Source: Pontederia crassipes (Eukaryota > Streptophyta > Magnoliopsida > Commelinales > Pontederiaceae). From it: 64,000 bases of DNA. Shown here in pieces: positions 10,826 to 21,560 of the stretch. Under the pieces are notes generated by a model. That model did no database searches, was not told the DNA's origin, and saw only the letters and a list, made by a program, of their open reading frames with translations. Both the position numbers and the translations under genes were made by a program. How positions within the stretch are numbered: position 1 is the stretch's first letter; each line of letters starts with the position of its first letter. The stretch spans positions 27,594,874 through 27,658,873 of the forward strand of contig CM060195.1 in the NCBI GenBank assembly GCA_030549335.1, read 5' to 3'.

Positions 10826-13800
10826 GACTGGAAAAAAAGAAAGAAACTTCTCTTATTATCGGTAACCATATATAACTTAAAAAAAGTAAAAAGCTTATGT
10901 CAATAGAATAACTACGGGATTCATTCGCTTGTTTCGTATTCTGATTCATTTTCATCATCTTCATCATCAAATTATCGAAGTTCACATCCAAGAGGTCATT
11001 TGAATTGAACTCTTCCATTGGCTCAACGTCATCGACCAATTGAAAATTCTCAACTCCATCGACCACATCAATCGTCTCATTCATTCTATCTTCTTGATAG
11101 TAATCGTCCATGGGCACATCGTTGTGTACGGATGATGTTTCATTGTCATCTACCATTGTTTCTACTAAGAATAATCTACTCCTCACCTTGCATGATGCCC
11201 ACCATTCATCCTTGATTCTTTTCGATGGATACTTAGTGTAGTACATTTGTTGTGCTTGTTCCGCCAATACGAATGGATCGTATGACTGAAGTCTCGATCG
11301 AGGGTTAATATTTACCAATTTAAACTTTTGATCGATCCTAACTCCTTTCTCTGGATCGAACCAACGACATTTTAGCACCACAACTTTGTTAGATTTTCTC
11401 AAATAAGATAATTCTAGGATGTCTTCTATAACACCGTAGTAATCAAAGTCGTCGTCCCCGTACATGCTTCCTAGAACATATATGCCACTATTAATAGTTG
11501 AACATTGTCGGCTATATTCTTTTGTATGGAACCGATATCCATTGACTATGACGTCGCAGTAGCTAAGAACTTATTTCTTCGGGCCATTACCGAGATCTCG
11601 TATTTTGTTCTCTATGACTGAGTCATTAATAACCTACAAAAAAATAACTAAAAATTTTATTAAAAGTTACGAACTTATAACAATTAAGAACAAGCGGAAA
11701 GATTTCTCACTTCACATCTCAACCAATCGGCAAAATGTTTGTCTCGTAGTTTCAATAACTCTTCGTTTGAAACTAACGGATTGATTTCTCATCGTAATTC
11801 TTCGAATTTTCTTAATTCATAGTTTTCAATTAATGCAATCATATAGCAACAATTAGCTTTAAATTATATAACAAATTAGAACAAATTGTCTTACTCAAGA
11901 TATGGCGTGACTTCGCTACAATTTGCAAGAACATAATTCTCAACGGCGGTGAGATCTCTGTCATTCAAGATAACTTTGCATCCTGCACCAAGAAGTCGAC
12001 ATGGGTACTTGAAGATGGATAGAATATTTATGTCAACTTCTCCTTCACCACCATCATCGTTTCTTGGAACTTGGGTGTGTCATGATTGTATGTGTGGCTC
12101 AAAATATTTTGAAGTGAAGTTTGACACCTTCTCAATGAAATATGCTTCACATATGGAGCCTTCAATTTTTGCATTATTCTTTGTCTTCCTTTTCAAATAT
12201 AACATGCACTTTTCGAAAGGATACATTCATCGATACTGAACCGGACCAATAATTTTTGTTTCATATGGAAGATGTACAATCAAATGTTCCATCACATCAA
12301 ATAAAGCAGGTGGAAATATCTTCTCAGCCTTGCACACGGTAATCACAATAGAAGCCTCTAACCGAGATATGTCTTCTTTCCGAACGATGGATGCACAAAG
12401 CTCATTAAAGAACATAGACAATTCTGTTAAAACCTCCCAGATGGTCTTTGGCAAAAGTTCTTTAAAGGCAATTAGAAGCGGCCTTTGCATAAAAATATGA
12501 CAATCATGACTCTTCATCCTGTGTATCTTCCCATTGTCCAAGTTAAAACAACGAGATATGTTTGATACATATCCATCGGGGAATTTCGATTGTTTTACCC
12601 ATTCGAAAACCACTTTTCTTTTATCATTGCTCAAGACATAAGTAGCTTTTGACTTTTTGCATTTACCATTTTGAAGATGAATGATATCTAACTTTGGTCT
12701 TTTGCATATTAATTTCATGTCTTCGCGAGCCTGTATGCTATCTTTTGTTATTCCTTTAACATCCATAATAGTGTTGAAGATGTTGTCAAATACGTTCTTC
12801 TCCATATACATGACGTTCAAGTTATGACGTACCAAGTTTGAAGACCAATAAGGCAACTCCCAAAAAATACTTCTTTTCTCTCAATTATGTTCACTTTCAA
12901 ACCCAATTTGCTTATAACTACCGGCATTCAGTCCGAGTGAGACTTCACTAAGCTTGTTTACTTGCTCTAGCAATTTTTTTTCTGTCAAATGAGTTGAACA
13001 CAAAGTGTTCTCGGATGTATTCTTTTTAAACGAGTTTCGATAACGGCGCATCGAATTCTCCAATGACAGAAACATCCTATGACAATCAAACCAGCAAACT
13101 TTTCTACAATTTTTCAAATAAAAGGATTTCGTATTCTTTCCACATATGGGACAAGCAAGTTTTCCTTTTGTACTCCAACCACTCAACATTCCATATGTCG
13201 AAAAATCACTTATGATCCACATTAATGCGGCTCTCATAATGAAATTTTTCTTTTTAGATTTGTTATAGGTAATCACGACATCCTCCCACAACATCTTGAG
13301 TTCATCAATCAAAGGTCTTAAGTAAACATCTAAATTTTTACCAGGAGATCGAGGACCCGGGATCATACAGGTAAGCAATATATTCTCTCATCTCATACAC
13401 ATGCTTGGAGGCAAATTATACGGTGTCACAAAAATAGGCCAACATGAATAAGCTGTACTCGATGAACCAAATTGGTTGAAGCCATCGGTGCATAGTCCTA
13501 ATCTAACATTGCGTGATTCTGCAGAAAAATCCGGATGAAGTGCATCAAATCGTCTCCATACCTCCGCATCCGAAGGATGTGTAATTGAATTTTGATCTTC
13601 ACATGCCCTTTCTCTGTGCCACCTCATAAATGATGCAATTTTTTCAGAAAGAAATCATCGTTGTAATCTTGGAACAATCGGAAAGTATCTAAATATTGCA
13701 TTTGCCACATTTTTTTCGAACTTTGAGAATTCTTTTTCGACTTGAATTTGGGCTCGCCACAAATAGAACAACTCATAAGTGAGTTGTTTTTCTTATAGTA

Positions 13801-14490
13801 CAACATGCAATGATTGCGGCATGCATCAATCTTCTGATATTCCAACCCTAAATCTCTCATCAACCATTTGCACTTGTAAAAATATCCCGGTAATTTCTCG
13901 GAAGCTGGAAGCATACTCTTAATAATGGCAAGCATCCAGTCAAAACAACTTTCACTCATATTAAATTTTGATTTTAAGTTCATTAGTTGTGTCACTGCAG
14001 AAAGTGTAGTTTGCTTCATGCATCCATCCCATAAAGGTTCATCTGCCTCTTCAAGAAGATTATAAAACTTAGAAGCCAAAGGATTCGGGTCTTTTTCAAT
14101 CGATGTTTCGCCAATATTTTCTCCTAACATTGCATCTCGTATCATGTCCCTGTATGGATTGCTCGAGTCGCCCACAATAGTATCTACATTACTTGTATTT
14201 TTAGCCCATCTTTCTTCGCCATGAAAGAACCAATTGGTGTACGTAAGTAAGAAATCGTTGTAATATAAATCCTTCTGCACATCATATCTTACTTTCCACT
14301 GATAACAGTTGCATTTCCGGCATGTACATAAGATTTCGCCATATGAAGAAGCAACACCTTCATTTTGATATGCCACATTAATGAATTCATCATCGCCATC
14401 CTTATATTCTTTAGTTATGACGCCATGTTTATCCTTCCAATGACAAATCCAACTACGATCTGGCTTTACCATTTCTGTAACGGAGAACAT
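10815..14490 (-). pseudogene. TNP2-like CACTA transposase, interrupted
   Basis: Reading leftward from ATG 14490: a Transposase-associated N-terminal block (MVKPDRSWICHWKDKHG), CRKCNCYQWK, then the tnp2 domain (PASEKLPGYFYKCKWLMRDL, HCMLYYKKNNSLMSCSICGE, MRWHRERACEDQ, RNVRLGLCTDGFNQFGSSS, STKGKLACPICGKNT), DUF4218 (LPYWSSNLVRHNLNVMYMEK, then MKSHDCHIFMQRPLLIAF) and C-terminal DUF4216 (YYGVIEDILELSY, VVLKCRWFDPEKGVR). The order is that of intact TNP2 proteins, which catalyse excision and integration of CACTA elements. Damage: a frameshift in a poly-A run near 13637, and in-frame TGA codons at 13388, 12881 and 12227; the last two fall where the family has Trp. The upstream GC-rich block at 14860-15570 occupies the promoter position. 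Confidence 0.88.
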
Positions 14491-14859
14491 TAAGCCAAGT
14501 AATCAAATTCGTGTACTTGAAACGTGTGATTTTGAACTTACGAAGTCCAAAATCACATATTTCAAATACTTCATCGTCGAATCATAATCTCATTTTATCA
14601 CCAAGAATGTGGAAGTACATGAATTAGTTCATAAGTTAACTTCATCGTTGCTATATGAATAAGTAATACTTAACTTAATTCCTAAGAGATGATACTTAAT
14701 ATTATAATTTCTGTTCTTCCGCGAAGACTAGCTTGATCCAAAGAGATGATACTTAACTTAAGTAATACTTAACTTAATTCATAACATGAATAAGTAATAC
14801 TTAACTTAACATGAATGATTAACTTAATTTAACTTCATGCATTAATAATTAACTTAATT
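14491..14859. other. 5' flank of the CACTA transposase gene
   Basis: AT-rich noncoding DNA containing several near-copies of AGTAATACTTAACTTAA and TAACTTAATT between about 14660 and 14860, a degenerate short tandem repeat. No further transposase exon is apparent. Confidence 0.45.
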
Positions 14860-15575
14860 TACATGGTGGCGGGTTTGTACCTTCTTAACCGGAGGACGAC
14901 GAAGGGCGGAGGGCGGCCGAGACGGCGGTGGAGGCGGAGGGCAGTGACGGCGGTGGCGGACGTCAGCGGCGGTGGAGGGAGGATGCGACAGAGGGTGGAC
15001 GAGGCGGCTGTGGACGCGAAGGGCGGCGGTGGAGGCGGAGGGCGGACGAGGTGGCGGCGGAGGCGAAGGGCGAAGGGCGGCCAAGACGGCGGTGGAGGCG
15101 GAGGGCAGTGGCGGCAGTGGATGCGAAGGGCGGCAGTGGAGGCGGAGGGCGGACGAGACGGCGGCGGTGGAGGGCGGACGAGGCGGAGGGAGGAGGAGGA
15201 GGAGGCGAAGGGCGGCGGAGGCGAAGGGCGACGGCGACGGTGGAGGGCGGGCGTCGGGGAGGGAGGAGGAGGAGGTGAAGGGCGGCGGTCGAATGCAGAG
15301 GACGGCGGAGGCGAAGGGCGATGACGACGGTGGAGGGAGAGCGTCGGGGAGGGAGGGAGGAGGAGGAGGAGGCGAAGGGCGGAGGTCAAATGCGGAGGGC
15401 GGCGGAGGCGAAGGGCGGCGGCGGCGAAGGAGGGCGGTCGTCGGGCGTCAGACGTCGGGCAAAGGGCGGAGGCAGTAGTGGAGGGCATTGGAGGTCGGGC
15501 GTCGGGCATCGGAGGTCGGGCGTCGGGCGTCGGAGGTCGGGCATCGGGGCACGTCAGGCTGGCGGGAGGTAAACA
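14860..15575. repeat. GC-rich degenerate tandem repeat (GGCGGAGGCGAAGGGCGG type)
   Basis: About 700 bp built from variations of GGCGGAGGCGAAGGGCGG, GGAGGAGGAGG and GTCGGGCGTCGGAGGTCGG, with purine-rich plus strand. Open frames exist in all frames and both strands but encode only Gly/Arg/Glu/Ala-rich or Pro/Arg/Ser-rich low-complexity sequence, so I do not call a gene. It lies directly upstream of the TNP2-like gene within an AT-rich element and may be a CpG-rich promoter or leader. Confidence 0.8.
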
Positions 15576-15619
15576 GTAAAAGTGAAAACGAAGAAGAGGG
15601 GTTAGGGATTTAAGTCATT

Positions 15620-17237
15620 TTTAAGCATCTCCAAATAATGCGACGCTACGTAGACGCCATATAGGCGCCGACACTGTCAAAATTCGGCTAGCGCGACGCT
15701 ATAGAAAAGCTAATGTGTCGCTAAGTTAACGTAGCGACACTATAGCGTCGTCGGGGCATCTCAAAGGTTTCGCGTCTCAACAATGCGACGCCAGTTCGAC
15801 GCTCATTAAAAGTTTTTTCAAATTTTTTTAGTATGTATGAAATTTTATTTATCAACGTAACGTCACATCGCATTGTGCCCCATTCCAATTGTTTTATTTC
15901 CTTCCGACAATCTATCATGTATGTATACAAAATTATAAATATGTATGCATATGTGTATATAACACAATTGTGTGTGTGTATATATACATATGTAATATAT
16001 GCGTATGTATATATATGTCTACGTGTGGGGGATTAAGTTACAACAATGTGTTTATCTATATGTATTATAAATATATATGTGTATGTATATGTCTATACAT
16101 GTGCGAGTCATATATATATAGATAACGTGTATATGTATACGTATTCGAAGTGAATATATGTGTATTTGTTTATATGTGTCATATTAAGTTATAATAATAT
16201 GTATATATGCACTTATTATATATAAGTATCAGTATATATGCGTATTTATATGTCTATATGTGCCCGATTGAGCGAGGGGTAAAAAGTCGGCTTAGGAGGC
16301 GCAATACAGACACCATTGAGTCGCTAGATTCCTTTAGCGATACTGTAGCACCGAATTAGCGTCTAAAACTCCTTAGCGTCAATAGTGTCACCATAGCGTC
16401 GACACAAACTGCGGCAATCGTTAGACACTATGTAAATGCTATTGAGTGTCTACGGTGACGCTAAAATATCACTCACTTAATCAATCATCGTAATCTCATG
16501 ATTAAGTATATAATAATAATATATGCATAATTAAGATATTATATATATTATATGTATAGATAACATAAATAATATAGGTAACAAATTATATATTTAGGAA
16601 CACTCTTATCATGTAAAAATACATACATACATATATATATGTATGTATGTATGTATATCACTACAAGAAAATGGGCGCTTAGCGACGCTAAGTAGCGCCA
16701 CCAATAATCGTGACGCTATATATATATATGTTGATAATATGCTATTGATAATATGTTGATAATCATGTAATTAATACTAATATAATATTTAATGAATTTA
16801 TTGATTGACATATAGTATATATAATATATAGTGTTTAAATATAAAACAAATAGCGAGATAAATGCAGGTAAGTTATGAGTAACGCAGTAGCGTCCCAATA
16901 GCATTTCCTCACCTTGAGATGCCATATAGCGTCTCTAGTCCTGCGATGCTAGTTTCGCGTCTAAAGATGTCGACGCCAGAACGACGCTAGGTGTTGCCGC
17001 ATATTTGCGGTTCGTGGCGCGAAATAATAGCGTCTACGTAGCGTCTCGATTGCGCTAGAATTAACGTCAATTCACTGAATATCTAAGGAGACGCTAATGA
17101 GACGCTATCGAGAGGCAAGTAGCGCCTATTTCTCATGATGCGAAGTAGATGCTATATAGGCGCTAGTGGCGTCTATATAGCATCACGATTATTGGCGGCG
17201 GTACCTGGCATCGCTAAGCGCCCATTTTCTTGTAGTG
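15620..17237. repeat. right subterminal repeat array of the CACTA element
   Basis: Dense TAGCGTC/GACGCTA motifs at 15630-15810, 16280-16470 and 16670-17237, separated by a GTATATATAT-rich microsatellite tract (about 15910-16260). The arrangement is typical of the TNPA-binding end of CACTA elements but unusually long. Confidence 0.7.
16659..17237. mobile_element. inner CACTA-ended segment, 579 bp, sharing the right terminus
   Basis: At 16659 there is a second, inward-facing copy of the right terminus. CACTACAAGAAAATGGGCG and the following bases, through CCAATAATCGTGACGCTATA, match the reverse complement of 17170-17237 over about 68 bp with few mismatches. The segment therefore looks like a small CACTA MITE. 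However, its flanks are TAT on the left and GAA on the right, not a target duplication, whereas the outer pair 7830/17237 does share GAA. I read it as an inverted duplication of the terminus within the large element; an independent nested element is the alternative. Confidence 0.65.
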
Positions 17238-17399
17238 GAACAAAATTTCACTGTATAATATCAATTCATAATATATCACATATGCTTTTCAATGTACAAT
17301 AAATTAATCATTCATTTCAAACATACTTTTCATATCAACTTATCCAAAGACATATCGTAATTAATGTCACACTGAATTCAAAAGAGATGAATACATAGA

Positions 17400-17990
17400 G
17401 TAGGAGAGACCAACTTATCTTTTGAATATAATGACATATAATTCTTCGTTTGTTGTTTTATTCTTCTTCTCTTTGCACTTGTTTCCCTTTTTCTTGATAT
17501 TTTCCTTATTCCTACCCAAGCATCCCCACTGGAGGTGTCAACCCCTTCCGCATTTCGAACATAATTTGTTACCCTTCTATATTTATTTTCATGAGGCATA
17601 CCATCATAAAAGTCAAGTCTTTCATGTATCCTTTTTTAGTCTTTACTTTCCAATTTTGCTTCATTTCGAAGACTTTCTTCTATATAGATTACCCACTCTA
17701 GAGCCTCATCCAAGGTCTTAGGATTATCCTCTTTAACCCTATCTCTAATTTTGGATGTTAATCCATTAATAAATTGTTGTACTCCTTCCATTCTCTCAAT
17801 TACATCTACTCGCTCAAACTGGAAGAAGATCGTAAGGTACTCTGACACTGTCATTTCTTCTTGTGCTATGCCTTTATATTGCTCTTCTTCCTTAGTTAAA
17901 GTCAGGGGATATTTCTTTTGAAATTCCCTTACAAAATCCCTCCATGGAATAATCTCATTACCCACAAATTTATTTATCTTAGTAACCATC
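17400..17990 (-). pseudogene. Ty3/gypsy gag remnant
   Basis: The minus-strand frame from 17989 reads IPWRDFVREFQKKYPLTLTK, then GIAQEEMTVSEYLTIFFQF and MEGVQQFINGLTSKIRDRV, the retrotransposon_gag (capsid) pattern of plant gypsy elements (W-F--F--KY, then Q--MTV-EY---F--L, then F--GL---I---V). Downstream, in another frame near 17500-17570, a CCHC zinc knuckle is visible as NKLCSKCGRG, a TGA where Trp is usual, then HLQWGC. Frameshift plus stop make it defective. No protease or reverse transcriptase follows before the CACTA insertion at 17237. Confidence 0.75.
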
Positions 17991-18479
17991 CACCACCATC
18001 TTGCATTTTCAACAAGGCGGAGGGTCGCTTAAGGTACCTAAAAGAAAAGGAAGCTTTAACGATCAACTATTAATGTGGAGACAAAAAAAGTAGTCATTAA
18101 AAATAGTCAATAGTGGCAAGAAAAAAATATGAACATTATTAAACACATTATTAGCGAAAGAGAAAATTACTCATCACAAAAAAGTAAATTCCAGTCATTA
18201 AAATTAATTATTAATGATCATTAAATTTTGTCGTCATTAATTATTTATAAATTAAGATCAAATAGGTGTGCAATTAATATTTTATTTGGCGGGAACAAAG
18301 CATTTTCCTCCACTAATTTCTCAGGCAACATCAATTTTAAAAAATAAATTAGTTTATGTATTTAGTTAACTTATATAATTACATGTGATAAAATCCATAG
18401 GAAGAAAAAAAGGAAAAAATCATTATAAAATCTAATAGAATTTCTCCCAAAAAAACATATTATAAAATTGAATAGAAAA

Positions 18480-19000
18480 ACCCTAATCTTTCTTCTGTAA
18501 GCATCCCCTGGCTTTTCCCCCGCCCACCCGCCTGCCCGCCGCGCGCTCCCCCTTCTCCTCCGCCTCCGGCGGATGTACCAGCGTCCCACCCCCCGGCCTC
18601 TGCGCGTATGCTAGTCCCCCTTCTCCTCTGCCGCCAACTTCTTCCCCCGTCCTCTCCTCCGACGGCAGACGCACCATCGTCCTCCCCCCCTCCCACCCGG
18701 TCCCCCTTCCCCGACCCCGCGCGCTAGTATCTGGTCTCCCGCTGCGGTCGGACAATGCCCCCCACAACCCCACCAACCGCCGCTCACACCAGTGCCCCTT
18801 CTCCTATGCCGGTGACGGATGCACCAACGTCCAACCCCCCGGTCGCTGCGCGTGAGCCGTTTCCCCCCTCCCCCAGCTCCGCTTCTCCTCTGCTGGCCGC
18901 GGATGCACCAAAATCCAACCCCCGGCCACAGCACGTGCGCCGTTCCCTCCCCAACCACCACCACACCCCCTCCCCCACCCCGCTCAAAGGTAATTTGGTA
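18480..19000. repeat. GC-rich degenerate minisatellite (CCCCTTCTCCTCTGCCG type)
   Basis: Cytosine-rich plus strand with a unit of roughly 110 bp recurring about four times: a CCCCTTCTCCTCTGCCG-like block, GCGGATGCACCAACGTCCAA, then CCCCCCGGCC and GCGCGTG. Both strands are open in several frames but give only Pro/Arg/Gly-rich sequence. It contrasts sharply with the AT-rich surroundings. Confidence 0.6.
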
Positions 19001-19024
19001 ATTTGGTTCTAGTGATGCACATGC

Positions 19025-19995
19025 CTAAGAATGGAAATTAATCAGAATAAATGATATGTGTGTAAACATTGGCAGCAAAGGTAAATCCTTTCGTATAGCA
19101 TCTAACTCATACAACAGAACTTGATAGAACTGTCCTTCACTGACACCATCTCTGCGAGATAGTAAGGAAACTGCATAGCTGAGGGCAATTTGTTTTCTAA
19201 AAACCATTTGTCAAGAAAGTTTTACAAGTGTTACCTATAGAAGATTATCCTTAATGGCCTTTGTCCTGTTGCTTTCCTGAATGATATCAGAAGCTCCTTG
19301 TAAAGGAAGAACACAACAAATCAGTTAATCGTCAAACTAGAAAACCACAGAAATGTAGATTAGTAAAATTGAATATCCGGTTGCCATGTAAAATTAATAC
19401 TGTTGACTAATACAATTGTGAATGTTATTGAACTTGGCTCCATACAGTAACATCAACTTTTCATAAAGGGACATCACAGATATATTAGCAAATAAATTAA
19501 ATGTATAAGCCTTGTGAGATATTAAATGGAAACCATTCATAGGACACCCAGTAAAATTTTATGCAACTATGGAACTACAGAGTAATAATCAAGAGTGTCA
19601 ATAGAAATATCCCTTATTATGTAAAGAATTAAATTAAAGCAATTTTTAGAGGAAGTTGCAAACCCGATCATGCCGCCTGTAATAGTACCTCATTGAGGAT
19701 CATGCCATATCTTGTATAAATCCTGAATAAGTTCTTGTCCATGCGCCTATGTGCATACAAGCCCAACATATTTTGTAACTTCAGGCCAATCTTGGGATGT
19801 CGTTATCACAGTCAACGATGTAGTGAATTTATCTTAAATGAATTGAAGCAGACAAGTCATACAGCAACGATTGATGGACTAGTATCTTCTCCAGTCTCAG
19901 GATGAGTAACATCTGCTCCAAAGATTATGGTTGGTATATCACTAATCAATGGGATTCTTCAACTTATAGCATCTAAGAGTACGGTATTTTTTTCC
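19025..19995 (-). pseudogene. Argonaute PIWI-domain fragment (AGO1-clade), exons and introns preserved
   Basis: Four exons of a plant Argonaute are readable leftward. About 19880-19990: LLDAIS, a stop for Arg, [20 protein letters not shown] and [10 protein letters not shown], including the first catalytic Asp of the PIWI active site. About 19660-19830: SQDWPEVTKYVGL, QELIQDLYKIWHDPQ, GTITGGMI with two stops. About 19240-19305: ELLISFRKATGQRPLRIIFY ending at a good donor AG/GTAACA. About 19075-19180: [20 protein letters not shown] then RK. Introns lie where plant AGO genes have them, so genomic DNA was copied, not cDNA. PAZ, MID and the last catalytic His are absent. Argonautes are the small-RNA effectors of RNA silencing. 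It lies on the same strand and immediately downstream of a SPIKE1 fragment. Confidence 0.82.
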
Positions 19996-20034
19996 TCCCA
20001 ACTGCAAGCATCACATATATGAGCAATAAAGTAC

Positions 20035-20500
20035 CTTCTAGATAACTAATTTGAATATCTAGAACTGGGGCATAGGCTAGTGCAAGTTTATAGAAGCTCT
20101 CAGCAGCTACATATCTGTCTATGGTCAAAACAGACGCCTGAAATGCACCATCAAATAAATGTACCAGATATGAAGGTTAGCAAACATATGATACTCTCCT
20201 TCGAAATTATGTATATAAGAGCTTTATCATTTTTCAAATTACTAAATAATCTACTGCATTAATCTATGTTAATTGAGCATTGAACAGTTACAAGAAGAGC
20301 ATGTTCAAGGCCTGCATCAAGGGCTTGAAGTAGACAATCGGATAGATCTTTAACCTCTGACCAAGACCAGCGATTTTTAGTTGAACCTTCAGGAATTGCA
20401 TCAAGTTCGTTAATAGGAAGTTCACATTCTTTTAATAGTTCTGCAGTTTTATTCTCATTGGACATTTCTTGCAAGGATTTCCTAAGACGTCGAGACATGG
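20035..20500 (-). pseudogene. SPK1: SPIKE1 (DOCK-family RhoGEF) fragment, two exons
   Basis: Exon 1 (20292-20498) reads MSRRLRKSLQEMSNENKTAE, then NRWSWSEVKDLSDCLLQALD and AGLEHALL, ending at a GTAACT donor. Exon 2 (20035-20137), after a TTTCAG acceptor, reads ASVLTIDRYVAAESFYKLAL, then AYAPVLDIQISYLEG, ending at GTAC. This follows the region of plant SPIKE1 before its DHR2 catalytic domain (pattern: ENRWSWSEVK-LSDSLLQALDAGLEHALL, then ASV-T-DRYAAAESFYKLAMAFAPVPDLHIMW). SPIKE1 activates ROP GTPases in cell-shape control. Only about 100 codons of a protein of roughly 1,800 residues remain, with no catalytic part. Splice sites look intact. Confidence 0.75.
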
Positions 20501-20699
20501 TATAATTTAATTTTTAATTGATTTGATCAAATTGACAATTTAATGACTTGCATTTTTACTTACTGGTGGCTTCTTTTTTCTCTACTATGATTGATCGATT
20601 TGTTGTTGAATTGTATTTGTATCACCTAAGCATGCGTAGGTCCAAGTGATAATAAAAAAAGAGAAAAAAATAAATGCAAAGATGTAGCAAGTCTTCCTA

Positions 20700-21545
20700 G
20701 TGAAAAAAAATTGACAGTGACATTTTATAACAACCACACAATTGAGGAAAATCATATATCATTTTCAAGACATTTGGAAAGAATTATCCGTGACCAAAAT
20801 ATATGCCCATTGTGTGTACGTGTATGGAAAGAAATTAGAGAAATTGAGAAAGAACACATGTGGGCAGTTATTGTGGTAATGTATCTAACATATTCAATTT
20901 CTATTTTTTTTTCATTTGTTATGCAGGTTTATATAGGATTATTGTAAGTGCAAATAAACTAATTAAATATATATTTTTGATGTTTCACTTTTTAGGACAA
21001 ATTCGAGAGTGATGAAATGGACATGCATAAAGAAAATGTTTTTGAACATATGAAAGAATTATGGAACAAGTGGAGAGTATTATGCATATCATGTACGTAA
21101 AAGGTAAGACAATTGCAGATGCAATAGAAAAAAGAGATTGTGAATGGTTGGTCAAAGAGTTTTACCATAGCAAAAATAAGGTTTGTATCAATATGAAGAT
21201 AAAATGCTTACATATTTTTAGTATGTATATTTTTTTATAAAACGATTATAAATTTAAATGTCATTCTTTGTGATTTGTTAATTTAGGAATCAAGTGAAAG
21301 GAATGTAAGAAATAGGGCTAAAATGATGATGCCTCATCGATTTGGGAGTATGCCCATTCGAAAAATTATATATGTGATCATATAATTAGTTAACAATGTG
21401 CCCTTATATTTTATTTGATATTGTTTGATTTTTTTAACATTTAGGGAGGCAAAGATGGTAATCCGCTGGCTGTAGGAATAATTTTCTTTGAAACACGAAA
21501 AAAGGATAATAGGCTCATTGGTTTGCTGCAATTGAAAGATATGTA
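20700..21545 (+). pseudogene. Transposase_24-type (CACTA TNPA-like) remnant
   Basis: Plus-strand blocks in order: VTFYNNHTIEENHISFSRHL, ERIIRDQNICPLCVRVWKEI and KEHMWAVI (20711-20870), then MDMHKENVFEHMKELWNKWR (about 21018-21077), then RNRAKMMMPHRFGSMPIRKI (about 21310-21370) and GGKDGNPLAVGIIFFETRKK (about 21445-21500). This is the conserved order of plant Transposase_24 (ptta/En/Spm) proteins. Stops and a shifted frame in the second block show it is defective. It points to a CACTA-type carrier for the neighbouring SPK1/AGO fragments. Confidence 0.7.
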
Positions 21546-21560
21546 CATTTAATTATTCAT

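Larger units (their letters stand above)
7830..17237 (-). mobile_element. CACTA (En/Spm) DNA transposon, 9.4 kb, decayed autonomous type
   Basis: The left end is CACTACAAGAAAATTGATG (7830) and the right end, reverse-complemented, is CACTACAAGAAAATGGGCG (from 17237). Both flanks carry GAA (7827-7829 and 17238-17240), the 3-bp target duplication of CACTA elements. Hundreds of bases inside each end are packed with GACGCTA/TAGCGTC motifs in both orientations, the subterminal array that TNPA-type proteins bind in this superfamily. Two transposase genes lie inside on the minus strand, TNP2-like (10815-14490) and Transposase_24/TNPA-like (8540-10825), so the 5' end of the element is at 17237. Both genes contain stops or frameshifts, so the copy is no longer autonomous. 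Confidence 0.92.
18165..21560. mobile_element. putative decayed gene-capturing CACTA element (boundaries uncertain)
   Basis: The region combines a GC-rich repeat (18480-19000), SPIKE1 and Argonaute gene fragments on the minus strand (19025-20500) and a Transposase_24 remnant on the plus strand (20700-21545). Near 18165 a degenerate TCATCACAAAAAAG followed by CCAGTCATTAA resembles the end of the CACTA fragment at 23943 (CACTACAAGATAAC, then CCGGTCATT), and TTTGGCGGGAA follows at about 18285, a motif often seen near plant CACTA ends. No clean right terminus or target duplication was found, so the element assignment is inference; the gene fragments themselves are better supported. Confidence 0.4.

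Noticed and set aside
14854-15572. Several long open frames on both strands of the GC-rich block
   Set aside because: They translate to low-complexity Gly/Arg/Glu or Pro/Arg/Ser text in every frame, as expected from a GC-rich repeat, with no domain.
18371-19012. Overlapping open frames in the cytosine-rich minisatellite
   Set aside because: Low-complexity repeats open in many frames at once; no motif and no consistent codon pattern.
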